64,000 nucleotides of DNA from Bradyrhizobium sp. SRL28. Its GTDB lineage: Bacteria; Pseudomonadota; Alphaproteobacteria; Rhizobiales; Xanthobacteraceae. The notes under the pieces were generated by a model. That model worked only from the letters and a program-made list of their open reading frames with translations. It was not told the DNA's origin and searched no databases. Below, in pieces: positions 45,512-54,333 of this stretch. The stretch is from contig NZ_JAHEAG010000006.1 in assembly GCF_018596315.1 (NCBI RefSeq), positions 186,001 through 250,000 of the forward strand, in the 5' to 3' direction. Position 1 is the first letter of the stretch, and every line of letters starts with the position of its first letter. A program made the translations under genes and the position numbers.

Positions 45512-46036
45512 TCAATGGTGGTGGTGTCGCTTGTGCCCGCCGCCGCCGTAACCGCGCAATTCCGCATACTTTGTCATCTGCGACGGGGTCAGGATGCTTC
45601 CGGTCGACAAATGATATTTCAGATGGGTGTCGCGCAGCGTCCCCTGCGTGGCCGCAACGGCCGCGGTGGACGCCTTCAGGCTTTTCGGAGTGACTGTGCG
45701 GGTGGCGAACTGCTTGTCCAGTTCGGCTTCCTGCTCGATCAGCTTCGCGCCCAGCGGCATCGCTTCGGCCTTCATGGAATCGAACAGGCGCTGCATGCTG
45801 GCGTGTTGCTCGGCGGAGAGTTCGAGTTTGTCGGCGAGCTCGAGAACGTGCAATGGCCCCGGATAGCCGTTCAGTTCGGCCGCGAGCGCCAGGCCCATTC
45901 CGCGGCCGGCGCCGAGGTCGGCAATCTGCTGCTCGGAAAGCGCCTTGATCGGGCGCGTCTGCATCCCGGCATAAGGGGTTTGTGCATGCACGCTCGTGAC
46001 GAAAGCGATGGATGCAATCAGGGGCAAAATCTTCAT
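45512..46036 (-). CDS. Spy/CpxP-like periplasmic protein with His-rich tail
   Basis: 174 residues from the ATG at 46036 (AGGAG seven bases upstream; the ATG at 46042 is too close). The signal peptide ends near SVHAQ. Helical LTxxQ-type repeats appear as ADKLELSAEQHASMQRLFDS and LTPSQMTKYAELRGYG. The C-terminus GGGGHKRHHHH could bind metal. Relatives are periplasmic chaperone-like or metal-stress proteins. It lies 31 bp after mepA and 199 bp before modA on the same strand. Confidence 0.78.
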   Translation of the reverse strand: MKILPLIASIAFVTSVHAQTPYAGMQTRPIKALSEQQIADLGAGRGMGLALAAELNGYPGPLHVLELADKLELSAEQHASMQRLFDSMKAEAMPLGAKLIEQEAELDKQFATRTVTPKSLKASTAAVAATQGTLRDTHLKYHLSTGSILTPSQMTKYAELRGYGGGGHKRHHHH

Positions 46037-46067
46037 CGTCATTCTCCTGCGGATTGATCTTGCGCGG

Positions 46068-47015
46068 TCAATGCTTTGTGTCCGGCGCGTGCAATACCGC
46101 CTTGCACGCCGGAGGCAGCGACGCCATCGTCATCGGCGGCTTCGGCTTCGGCGGCACCTTCGGCGGCTTCGGATGCAGCACCGCATCGCTGAACCAGTAG
46201 GCGAGATCGCCGGTGCTGCAGCCTTCGCCATCGTTCGGCTCGGGCTGGCTGTCGCATTCGCTGGCGCCGGGCGGGCATTTGAGGCGGATGTGGAAGTGAT
46301 AGTCGTGGCCGTACATCGGCCGCACCTTGTGCAGCCAGTATCGATCGCCTTTGGCTTCGCGGCACAGCGCCTTCTTGATCGCGGCATTGACGAAGATGCG
46401 CTGCACGGTGGGCTCCAGCGCGGCGGCGCGTATGACAGCCAGATGCGTCGGCGTCCAGGCGCTCGGCTCGATGTCGAGCCGGTCGGCACGCACCATCATC
46501 ACGGCCGACATCTCTTCGCGCTCGTTACGCGACAATTGCCGGCCCGGCATCGGTGTCAGCCAGATGTCGGCGTCCAGCCCGACCTGGTGGCTGGCGTGCC
46601 CGGTCAGCATCGGCCCCCCGCGCGGCTGCGACATGTCGCCGACCAATATGCCGTTCCAGCCGGCATCCCTGCGCGCCCTTGCGGCCAGCCGCTTGACCAG
46701 CGCGACCAGGTCGGGATGGCCCCAGTAACGATTGCGCGACAGCCGCATCACCTGCCAATTTTCGCCGTTGATCGGCAGCCCTTCCGCGCCCGAGATGCAG
46801 CCATGGGCATAGAACCCATGCACGCGCGTCGGCATCGCTGCCGGCAGCACCTTGCGGCCGAACAGCTCCTTGGCGGCGATGTTGGGGTCGTTGGGGTTGG
46901 CGAGCGGCGGCAGCGGTTTTGGATTGACCGTGCCCTTGTCCTGCGCCCATGCGCCCGCGGCATTGACGGCGGCCATCAGGATTATGAGGGGAATCAGAAT
47001 CAGGCGAGGGTTCAT
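46068..47015 (-). CDS. mepA: Penicillin-insensitive murein endopeptidase
   Basis: 315 residues with a signal peptide (to about AGAWAQD). It cleaves D,D- and L,D-crosslinks in peptidoglycan in the periplasm. The LAS-type zinc site is visible as GHASHQVGLDADIW and YGHDYHFHIRLKCP; conserved Cys pairs (HGCISG, CPPGASECDSQ, GEGC) fit the disulfides of E. coli MepA. A Pro/Lys-rich tail (HPKPPKVPPKPKPP) extends the C-terminus. A fragment of an L,D-transpeptidase lies just upstream on the other strand. Confidence 0.95.
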   Translation of the reverse strand: MNPRLILIPLIILMAAVNAAGAWAQDKGTVNPKPLPPLANPNDPNIAAKELFGRKVLPAAMPTRVHGFYAHGCISGAEGLPINGENWQVMRLSRNRYWGHPDLVALVKRLAARARRDAGWNGILVGDMSQPRGGPMLTGHASHQVGLDADIWLTPMPGRQLSRNEREEMSAVMMVRADRLDIEPSAWTPTHLAVIRAAALEPTVQRIFVNAAIKKALCREAKGDRYWLHKVRPMYGHDYHFHIRLKCPPGASECDSQPEPNDGEGCSTGDLAYWFSDAVLHPKPPKVPPKPKPPMTMASLPPACKAVLHAPDTKH

Positions 47016-47119
47016 CGGATCACTCTATTCGCGAAAAACGTAGCATGAAATTGGCAACGGGAGACAGGTGCGGCATACGTAATGCTGAGACTCGCACAGC
47101 CAGGCTGCCCGCCCCCGAG

Positions 47120-47242
47120 GTCAGGATTGACCCGGTTCCTGCCTCGCATGGCTGCGTCCGGCTGCACCCGTCGCATGCGGCGGCGCTGTTCGCGTTGGTC
47201 CAGCGCAACGGCCCGCACATTACGCGGATCCAGATCAACTAG
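47120..47242 (+). pseudogene. C-terminal fragment of an L,D-transpeptidase (YkuD domain)
   Basis: The frame reads VRIDPVPASHGCVRLHPSHA then AALFALVQRNGPHITRIQIN and stops at 47240-47242. SHGCVRL is the catalytic Cys motif of YkuD-type L,D-transpeptidases, and what follows is the normal domain end. The preceding 75 bases in frame (from 47045) show no further domain, so only the last 40 residues remain. It lies 30 bp upstream of mepA, opposite strand. Confidence 0.75.
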
Positions 47243-47298
47243 AGCGGGGACGACCATCCTCGTTGGTGACCCCGCTCCAGCTTCATTGCTGGTTCTTG

Positions 47299-48105
47299 TT
47301 ACGCGCGCGCCTGCAAGGCCTGCCGGATGGCTCGCTCAACCGGCGAATAATCTCCGTCGGCTCGCTCAAGCCTGAACGGCTCAGACGGGTGCAGCGGCGG
47401 CTGCGCCATGAAACGTGGCGTGGATCCCCGGTGCATTTGCGCGGCGTGAACGAGGAACGGGTGGCACAGATAGACTGTGCCGGCGTCACCGGTCGCAAGT
47501 ACCTCGGGCCGGCCGCTTCCGATCTCGTCCAGCATCAAATGTGACATGCCGGCCTCGCCGGCCGGTTCGAGAAAGCGCGCCATGTCCAGATGCGAGCCCG
47601 GCCTTATTCGGGTGGGCGCGTCGGCTTCCCCCACGTCGGAGAACAGGAACAGCATCAGCAGCGCCCGTCCGCGCGACGTCACGTTGACCCGCCATGCGGC
47701 GTAATCGTTGCTGTCGACAGCTTCGTCTTCGCCCGCGAAACTGAGATCGACATGCCAGCCGGCGTCGCCGGGATCGTGCGGACTCGGAAATCGCACGGGG
47801 AAGGTGCCGAGGTCGGCTCGCGGCCACCAGCGTCCCTTTCCGACGAGCTGGTCGAAGACAGCATGAAGCAGCGGACTGTTGACGGCTTTTCGGAAAGGCT
47901 CGTCGTTGTAATAGCCGAGGCGGATCACTGGCTGCGTCCACGTTGCGGGGTCGTCGGGATCGCAGGGCAGGTCGCGCCACAGGATGGTGCGACCCTGCTC
48001 GGCAAGCTCGCGCGGAAAGGCGTGATCGATCCTGACGAAGCCGTCTTGAATGAATTGCTCGATTTGCGCGTCGCTGAGCGCGCGCGCTGGTTTGCTGGTA
48101 GGCAT
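47299..48105 (-). CDS. Phytanoyl-CoA dioxygenase (PhyH)-family protein
   Basis: 268 residues from the ATG at 48105 with AGAGGA upstream. The 2-oxoglutarate/Fe(II) site appears as H-x-D in GWHVDLSFAGEDE, the distal His in FLVHAAQMHRGSTPRFMAQP and the nearby Arg for 2-oxoglutarate. Upstream QIEQFIQDGFVRIDHAFP is the usual PhyH opening. It probably hydroxylates a small molecule in the cytoplasm; the substrate is unknown. Confidence 0.85.
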   Translation of the reverse strand: MPTSKPARALSDAQIEQFIQDGFVRIDHAFPRELAEQGRTILWRDLPCDPDDPATWTQPVIRLGYYNDEPFRKAVNSPLLHAVFDQLVGKGRWWPRADLGTFPVRFPSPHDPGDAGWHVDLSFAGEDEAVDSNDYAAWRVNVTSRGRALLMLFLFSDVGEADAPTRIRPGSHLDMARFLEPAGEAGMSHLMLDEIGSGRPEVLATGDAGTVYLCHPFLVHAAQMHRGSTPRFMAQPPLHPSEPFRLERADGDYSPVERAIRQALQARA

Positions 48106-48380
48106 GAAAATCCTCTTATCGCTGGGCAAACGGCCATGGCCTGCGCGAAGCAGAGCGGCCGCGCTGTTTCGGTGGGAGACTTCCGCCCGCATGTGAGCGG
48201 GCAACGCGGTCAGCGCGCGAGGAAGAAGACCGAAGCGATATTGGAGGTGCGGATCATCATGGCAAACATAATCTAGCAAACCGGCTACCAGTGTTCAACT
48301 CGGCGATCGGCGGCGCTGTTTCGCCTCCGATACAGCGCAATAGACCTCAACATGTGGATCGAGATAACCAGAGATCGGCC

Positions 48381-49382
48381 TTACTGCAGCTCGATATTTG
48401 CCGACTTTATCACCGCGGCCCACCGGTCGACTTCCTCGCGCATGTACTTGGACGTCTTGTCGACCGGGCCGCCGAAAATTCCGGCGGATAGTTTCTTGAG
48501 CTGGTCCTGCACCGCGGGCTGACGCAATGCCTCGTTCACGTCGGCATTGATCTTGTCAACGATGTCTTTCGAAGTTTTGGGCGGGGCCACGATGCCGTAC
48601 CAGGCGACCGCTTCAAAACCCGGAAGCGTTTCGGCCATCGTCGGTACATCCGGCAGCGCCGGCAGACGTTCGGACGAGGCCACAGCGAGCAGCTTCAGCT
48701 TGCCGGCCTGAACCAGCGCCAGCGAGACGCCGAGATTGTCGAACATGACGTCGACGTCACCGGCGACGAGACCCTGCAGCGCAGGCGCCGAACCGCGATA
48801 CGGAATATGCCGCAGCTTCACCTTTGCCATCAGTTGAAACAGCTCCGAGGTGAGATGCGAGGTCGTGCCGTTGCCTTGCGTGGCGCAGATGGTTCTGTCT
48901 GAATTGCCCTTCAGGTATTCGATCAACTCAGGCACGCTCGATGCCTTGATGTTGTTCGGATTGACGATCAACGCATTTGGCACCTGGGCCATGACGATGA
49001 CAGGCTCGAACTTCGTCGGATCGAAGCCGAGTTTGGGATACAGATTGTGATTGATCACAAGCGGCGGCGGCGGTGACGAGAGCAGGGTGTAGCCGTCGGG
49101 CGCCGAATGGTAGACCTGTTCGGCGCCGATGTTTCCGGCGGCGCCCGTGCGGTTCTCGATGACCACCGGCTGGCTCCATTTGCGTGACAGCCAGTCGCCG
49201 ACAATTCGTGGAATCGCGTCGGCCGTTCCTCCGGCCGGAAACGGAACGACGATTTTGACGGCACGGTCCGGGTAATCACCGGCCAGCGCCGGCATGTGAC
49301 CATGCGCGAAGAAGGTCAAAAGCAGCGTCAGGACGGCCAATTTACGGCGGACGGGAAGCAGAGCTGGCGCAGAGCCGGGCAT
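48381..49382 (-). CDS. Tripartite tricarboxylate transporter (Bug family) substrate-binding protein
   Basis: 333 residues from the ATG at 49382 after GGGAGGAGTTTGA. The signal peptide ends near HMPALAGDYP. Family motifs: VKIVVPFPAGGTADAIPRIV, VVIENRTGAAGNIGAEQVYH, PDGYTLL, GNGTTSHLTSELFQLMAKV and IPYRGSAPALQGLVAGDVDV. It is an orphan without TctAB nearby. It is divergent from a FAD monooxygenase gene (118 bp), suggesting uptake of an aromatic carboxylate, by inference. Confidence 0.9.
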   Translation of the reverse strand: MPGSAPALLPVRRKLAVLTLLLTFFAHGHMPALAGDYPDRAVKIVVPFPAGGTADAIPRIVGDWLSRKWSQPVVIENRTGAAGNIGAEQVYHSAPDGYTLLSSPPPPLVINHNLYPKLGFDPTKFEPVIVMAQVPNALIVNPNNIKASSVPELIEYLKGNSDRTICATQGNGTTSHLTSELFQLMAKVKLRHIPYRGSAPALQGLVAGDVDVMFDNLGVSLALVQAGKLKLLAVASSERLPALPDVPTMAETLPGFEAVAWYGIVAPPKTSKDIVDKINADVNEALRQPAVQDQLKKLSAGIFGGPVDKTSKYMREEVDRWAAVIKSANIELQ

Positions 49383-49500
49383 TCAAACTCCTCCCGCTGC
49401 AGATTTACTCCGTCCAGTCTGAGCTGTCGGCGCTTGGTGTTTGCAGCAAGGGAGGATAGCTTGAACGGGCAGGCTTCCGAAGCAATTTTTGCGTGGGACA

Positions 49501-50685
49501 ATGACGCAGCCGCAGCTCACTGTCGTGATCATTGGAGGCGGAATTGGCGGGCTGTTCGCCGCGAATGCGCTGATCGCCCACGGCTTCGATGTTTCCGTCT
49601 ATGAGCAGGCGCCTGCTCTCGGCGAGGTCGGGGCTGGGGTATTCCTGACGCCGAACAGCGTGCGGCAATTGCAGCGGGTAGGCCTTGGAGATCAGGTGGA
49701 ACGATGGGGCGCCAGGGTCGGCCACGGTTCTCACTATTTTCGTCACGACGGCGCGCCGATAGCTCCGGTCCAGGTGACGGATTCTGCCGGCTGGAACGCC
49801 ACCTTCGGCATGCATCGCGCCGACCTCGTCGAGATGCTGGCGCGCGCATTGCCATCAGGCGTGGTGCGCACGGGACATCGCGGCACCGGCTTTGAGCAGG
49901 CCGGCGAGGTCGCGCGCGTGTCATTCGCCAACGGTGCGGTCGCCGAAGGCGACGTCGTCATCGCGGCGGATGGCATCCACTCCGAACTCCGGCACTATGT
50001 GGCGCCGCCGTCGCGGCCGATCTTCCACGGGTCCGTTGCCTATCGCGGCGTGCTGCCACATGGACGCATTCCGCACTGGCCGACCGATTGCTGGCAGATG
50101 TGGCTCGGCAAGGGAAAACATTTCCTCAGTTTTCCGGTGCGATCAGGCGAGCTCATCAACTATGTCGGCTTCGTGCCGGCCGATGAGGAAATGAAGGAAT
50201 CCTGGTCGGCACCCGGAGATCCCGACGTGTTGCGCCGCGAGTTTTGGGGATGGGACCCGCGCATCGGGACGCTGCTGAGCCAGGTTGAAAAGACATTCCG
50301 ATGGGCGCTGTATGACCGCGAGCCGCTGCCGACCTGGACGCGCGGTCGCTTGACGCTGCTCGGTGATGCCGCGCATCCGATGCTGCCGCATCTCGGCCAG
50401 GGCGCCAACCAGTCGATCGAGGACGGCATGGCGCTGGCGACAATTCTGGCGCAGACGTCACGCGCCAGCGTGCCGGCGGCGCTGCTTGCGTATGAGCGGC
50501 TGCGGCGTGAGCGGGTGGCGGCGGTTCAGCGCGGTGCGCGCGAGAATGGCATGCGTTACGACTCCTCCTACGCCGATCTCGGCGTTCGCGATGCCGAGAT
50601 ATCGGCGCATGCGGCGTTCCGAAAGAGGCTTTACGATCACGACGTCGTGCCGGAAGCGCAAGCCGCGGCGGCCGCCTTGAGTTGA
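49501..50685 (+). CDS. FAD-dependent aromatic monooxygenase (salicylate hydroxylase-like)
   Basis: 394 residues from the ATG at 49501. The dinucleotide-binding motif VVIIGGGIGGLFAANAL is at about 8-24. The DG motif is GDVVIAADGIHSELR, and the GD motif is LTLLGDAAHPMLPHLGQGAN then QSIEDGMAL at about 285-315. This is the class A flavoprotein pattern of salicylate and 3-hydroxybenzoate hydroxylases. It hydroxylates an aromatic acid with NAD(P)H and O2; the exact substrate is unknown. It may work with the divergent TTT binding protein. Confidence 0.9.
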   Translation: MTQPQLTVVIIGGGIGGLFAANALIAHGFDVSVYEQAPALGEVGAGVFLTPNSVRQLQRVGLGDQVERWGARVGHGSHYFRHDGAPIAPVQVTDSAGWNATFGMHRADLVEMLARALPSGVVRTGHRGTGFEQAGEVARVSFANGAVAEGDVVIAADGIHSELRHYVAPPSRPIFHGSVAYRGVLPHGRIPHWPTDCWQMWLGKGKHFLSFPVRSGELINYVGFVPADEEMKESWSAPGDPDVLRREFWGWDPRIGTLLSQVEKTFRWALYDREPLPTWTRGRLTLLGDAAHPMLPHLGQGANQSIEDGMALATILAQTSRASVPAALLAYERLRRERVAAVQRGARENGMRYDSSYADLGVRDAEISAHAAFRKRLYDHDVVPEAQAAAAALS

Positions 50686-50990
50686 ACGGGCGTTATATCA
50701 CTACCGTTGTTAACCGCGCGATAACCCTGTCGATCGTTGGCGTCTGCTCATGCGAACGCCCAGAGTTTCGCGCATTCCTTGTGCATGCGGCACGGATGCG
50801 GTGATTTTGCCGCGTGAATTAGCGTCTCCCGCCGGTTACGTCGATCGATGATACACGCAAAGCGTGCGGTTGCCGTTCTTCTCAGGCGGCGCACGACCAC
50901 GCACGAGGCCAGTTTCATCGACAAGAGATACTATTTTTTCAGACAACTTATCCGAAAACTTTGCACGCAGGGTGCGAGTAGAGCGTAGCA
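50686..50990. promoter_or_regulatory. Intergenic region upstream of the GGDEF-EAL gene
   Basis: 305 bases with no gene. It must carry the promoter of the PAS-GGDEF-EAL gene; the segment near 50925-50970 is locally AT-rich. No defined operator or terminator was recognised. Confidence 0.3.
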
Positions 50991-53198
50991 ATGCCGAAGA
51001 AGCCAAAAAAGACCAGAAAGCCAAAGCAGACGGCGATTGTCCGCTTTCTCGGCCGGCCAGCAAAGCCCGCTGCAAAACTGTCGGCCAGCCGTCGGCACGC
51101 GACCGGCGAAGCCGCACGCAAGTGTGTCGAGCTCGAGGCCGCCCTTGCGGAGGCGCGCAAATCGCACGAGCGCTTGCGGGAGGCGATCGATATCCTGCCG
51201 CAAGGCATGGTGCTTCTCGATGCGGACGGCCGCTACATTCTCTGGAACAAGAAGTATGCGGAGATGTACAGGCGCAGCTCGGAGCTGTTCAGTCCGGGCG
51301 TGCGACTGGAAGATACGATCCGCGTCGGCGTTGCGCGCGGCGATTACCCGGAGGCTATCGGGCACGAAGAAGAATGGATCGCCGAACGGCTGAAGAAGCT
51401 GTACCAGCCGGGTGGGCGGCATGAGCAGACGCTGGCCGATGGCCGCGTCATCCTGATCGATGAACGTATGACCGAGGACGGCGGCATCATCGGCTTGCGT
51501 GTCGATATCACCGAGTTGAAGCAGCGCGAGGCTTCGTTCCGGCTGCTGTTCGACAGCAACCCGATTCCGATGATCGTCTGCGCGCTGGGTGACGAGCACA
51601 TTCTCGCCGTCAACGACGCTGCGATCCAGCACTATGGTTACAGTCGCAGCGAGTTCGAGAAGCTTACGATCCGCAGCCTGCAAGCCTTCGATCCCGAGCT
51701 GCCGTGGACCGCCGAGCTGTCCGGCAACGAGAGCGCCGCGCGCACCTGGAAGCATGTCCGGGCCGACGGCACGCTGATCGATCTGGCGATCTATTCACGC
51801 CAGCTCGTGTACGGCGATCGGCCCGCGATCCTGCTGGCGCTGATGGACACCACCGAACGCAAGCGCGCCGAGGCGCGGCTGACTTTCATGGCCCAGCATG
51901 ACGGCCTGACCGGGCTGCCGAACCGCAATTTGCTGCGTCAGCAGATGGACGACATCCTGCTGCGCACACGCCGCAACGCCGAGCAGGTGGCGGTGCTCGT
52001 GCTCGGCCTCGACCATTTCAAGGCGGTCAACGATACGCTCGGCCATGGCATCGGCGACAAGCTCCTGCGCGGTGTCGGCAAGCGATTGCGGTCGATGCTG
52101 CGCGACGACGATGCGCTGGCGCGGCTCAACTCCGACGAATTCGCAATCGTCCAGAGTGGGGTGACGCGGCCTGAGGATGCGGCCTTCCTGGCGAGGCGCC
52201 TCTTGGACGCCATCGGAGACCCCTATCTTCTGGACGGGCATTCCGTCGTGATCGGTGCCAGCATCGGCATTGCGATGGCGCCCGGCGACGGCGATGAATC
52301 CGAGAAGGTTTTGAAGAACGCCGACCTCGCATTGTCGCGCGCCAAGAACGATTCACGCGGCACATTCTCGTTCTTCGAGGCCGGAATGGACGCGCGCGCC
52401 CAGACCCGCCGCAAGATCGAAACCGAGCTGCGCGAGGCCGTCCAGGGCGATACGCTGCGGCCCTATTACCAGCCGCTGGTCGATCTTGCGAGCGGGCGCA
52501 TCACCGGCTTCGAAGCGCTGGTGCGTTGGCCGCATCCCGAGCGTGGCATGATCTCGCCCGCCGAATTCATCCCCGTCGCGGAGGAAACCGGACTGATCAA
52601 CGCCGTCGGCGGCTTGATGCTGCGCCGCGCCTGCACGGATGCGGCGCAATGGCCCGACGACGTCCACGTCGCGGTCAATCTGTCACCGCTGCAGTTCCGC
52701 CTCGGCAACCTGCTGGCATTGGTCGTGGATACGCTGAAGCAGTCCGGCTTGCCGGCGAGGCGACTGGAACTCGAGATCACCGAGACGCTGCTTCTGGAAA
52801 AGAGCAGCGAGGTGCTGGCGACCCTGCATGCGCTGCGCGCGCTCGGTGTTCGCATCTCGATGGACGATTTCGGCACCGGCTATTCCAGCCTGAGCTATCT
52901 GCGCAGCTTTCCGTTCGACAAGATCAAGATCGACCAGTCCTTCGTGCGCGACCTCGCCGCCAATCCTGACGCACAGGCGATCGTGCGTTCGATCATCAGC
53001 CTCGGCAAGGGCCTGGGCGTCACGATCACGGCGGAAGGTGTCGAGACCGAAGCCGAAGTAAACTGCCTGCGCAACGAGGGATGCCACGAGGGGCAGGGTT
53101 TTCTGTTCAGCCGTGCGCGGCCCAATGCGGAGATCGTGAGCATGTTGAAGACGCAGGGCAACTGGAGCTCGCCGGCAGGCGCGGCGCTGGTGGCGTGA
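50991..53198 (+). CDS. PAS-PAS-GGDEF-EAL protein, probable c-di-GMP phosphodiesterase
   Basis: 735 residues, no membrane segment, strongly basic N-terminus (MPKKPKKTRKPKQT). PAS domain 1 is about 60-175 (LPQGMVLLDADGRYILWNKK) and PAS 2 about 178-295. GGDEF is about 300-460, but its motif reads LNSDEF rather than GGDEF, so cyclase activity is probably lost. EAL is about 470-720 with catalytic residues intact: FEALVRW, VAVNLSPLQF, LEITETLL, MDDFGTGYSSLSYL, IKIDQSFV and GVETE. It likely degrades c-di-GMP under control of the PAS inputs. Confidence 0.93.
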   Translation: MPKKPKKTRKPKQTAIVRFLGRPAKPAAKLSASRRHATGEAARKCVELEAALAEARKSHERLREAIDILPQGMVLLDADGRYILWNKKYAEMYRRSSELFSPGVRLEDTIRVGVARGDYPEAIGHEEEWIAERLKKLYQPGGRHEQTLADGRVILIDERMTEDGGIIGLRVDITELKQREASFRLLFDSNPIPMIVCALGDEHILAVNDAAIQHYGYSRSEFEKLTIRSLQAFDPELPWTAELSGNESAARTWKHVRADGTLIDLAIYSRQLVYGDRPAILLALMDTTERKRAEARLTFMAQHDGLTGLPNRNLLRQQMDDILLRTRRNAEQVAVLVLGLDHFKAVNDTLGHGIGDKLLRGVGKRLRSMLRDDDALARLNSDEFAIVQSGVTRPEDAAFLARRLLDAIGDPYLLDGHSVVIGASIGIAMAPGDGDESEKVLKNADLALSRAKNDSRGTFSFFEAGMDARAQTRRKIETELREAVQGDTLRPYYQPLVDLASGRITGFEALVRWPHPERGMISPAEFIPVAEETGLINAVGGLMLRRACTDAAQWPDDVHVAVNLSPLQFRLGNLLALVVDTLKQSGLPARRLELEITETLLLEKSSEVLATLHALRALGVRISMDDFGTGYSSLSYLRSFPFDKIKIDQSFVRDLAANPDAQAIVRSIISLGKGLGVTITAEGVETEAEVNCLRNEGCHEGQGFLFSRARPNAEIVSMLKTQGNWSSPAGAALVA

Positions 53199-53218
53199 GG
53201 CCAAGGTGCAGGCCCAGT

Positions 53219-53295
53219 CGTCATTGCGAGCGAAGCGAAGCAATCCACTCTTGCTTTGCTGCGCGATGGATTGCTTCGCTTCGCTCGCAATGACG
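53219..53295. repeat. Palindromic repeat (CATTGCGAGCGAAGC family)
   Basis: Near-perfect long inverted repeat: CGTCATTGCGAGCGAAGCGA from 53219 against TCGCTTCGCTCGCAATGACG ending at 53295, with GATTGCTTCG cores. It lies between the convergent GGDEF-EAL and DUF1801 genes and could act as a two-way terminator. Confidence 0.85.
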
Positions 53296-53300
53296 GATGG

Positions 53301-53771
53301 CTATTTCACCCGTACCCGCTTCCTCAAATGATACGTCAGCGCCAGCGCGATGCAGTGGCGCAGCGCTTTCTCGGGTAGCTTCTCGCCGGCGTCGAGCAGA
53401 ATGCTGCGGTTGCCGCCATAGCTCAGTTCCGGATAGAGCTCACGAAAAGTCTCGACCAGATCGGTCTGGCAGTGGAAATAGACCGCGTACCGGCCGGCTT
53501 CCGCCTTCACCTGGTCGATCCGGATCGTGCTGCCGCTCTTGCTCTCGGCCGTGAGATAGCTCGGCTGCCCCCATTTCAGCGTCTCTTCCAGCGCGCCGAC
53601 GCCCTCGGTACTCTCCGCGGTATCGAAGATCAGCCGGCGCAGGGCCGCTAGCCGAGCCTTGACCGGACTGGGGTAGGCACCGAAGACCGCATCCACCGCG
53701 GCATTCCCGGTGGCAGCGCCTGGCTTTTTGGCGATGCGCTTTGCCGCTTGCTTTTGTGCCGCCTTCTTCAT
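53301..53771 (-). CDS. DUF1801-domain protein
   Basis: 156 residues from the ATG at 53771. A Lys/Ala-rich start (MKKAAQKQAAKRIAKKPGAA) precedes the DUF1801 fold: VDAVFGAYPSPVKARLAALR, EETLKWGQPSYLTAESKSGS and YAVYFHCQTDLVETFRELYP. Such small YdhG-like proteins have no assigned function. It is followed by a palindromic repeat. Confidence 0.82.
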   Translation of the reverse strand: MKKAAQKQAAKRIAKKPGAATGNAAVDAVFGAYPSPVKARLAALRRLIFDTAESTEGVGALEETLKWGQPSYLTAESKSGSTIRIDQVKAEAGRYAVYFHCQTDLVETFRELYPELSYGGNRSILLDAGEKLPEKALRHCIALALTYHLRKRVRVK

Positions 53772-53850
53772 TGCAGTGTCAGCGCATCCTGCCTGGATCT
53801 GAACCAACCTAAAGCAGGATGCAAGCCGGCAGAAGCGAAAAACGAAACGC

Positions 53851-54237
53851 CTATCTCCTTCGCGCGGTCTTGCGCGGGCCCGGCCGGGCCGTCTTGCGTG
53901 CACCGGATCGTGTCATCTTGCGTGCGCTCGACCTTGCCGCAGCTTTACGCTTCCGTGTTGCAGCGGCCTTCTTGGCGGAGCGCGATCGCGCCGCTGCGGG
54001 ACGGCTTGCCGCAGCCTTGCCGCCGATCCGGCCGCCCTTCTTCGCCGCGACATTGGTGTCCTTCACGCCGCGGCCGGAGCCGCTCTTGTTGCCGCCGCCG
54101 GTTTCCTTGTTGACGGTCGCCCAGGCGCGCCGCTCGGCTTCATCCTTGCTGACGCCGCGCTTCTCGTAGCCTTCCTCGATATGTTCGGCCTTGCGCTTCT
54201 GCTTGTCGGTATAGCTCGATTTGTCACCACGGGGCAT
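53851..54237 (-). CDS. Histone-H1-like basic protein with conserved N-terminal domain
   Basis: 128 residues. The first 55 (MPRGDKSSYTDKQKRKAEHI, EEGYEKRGVSKDEAERRAWA, TVNKETGGG) form a short conserved domain often labelled plasmid-stabilisation-like in rhizobia. The remaining 70 are a Lys/Arg/Ala/Ser tail (AAKKGGRIGGKAAASR, ATRKRKAAARSSARK, repeated TARPGPRKTARRR-type units) like the H1 histone tail. It probably binds DNA through the tail. It lies 79 bp before the DUF1801 gene on the same strand. Confidence 0.75.
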   Translation of the reverse strand: MPRGDKSSYTDKQKRKAEHIEEGYEKRGVSKDEAERRAWATVNKETGGGNKSGSGRGVKDTNVAAKKGGRIGGKAAASRPAAARSRSAKKAAATRKRKAAARSSARKMTRSGARKTARPGPRKTARRR

Positions 54238-54333
54238 GCGGTGTCTCCATCGCTGTTGCCAATGAAGTGCAACGCATAGCGGGTATGGGGGTTCCGATAC
54301 GTGGGGCCCGCACGGGCCAGGCCGCCAGCCACG

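Noticed and set aside
47242..47277. Terminator formed by GAGCGGGG and CCCCGCTC
   Set aside because: The 20-base loop and absence of a T run on either strand make it a weak candidate.
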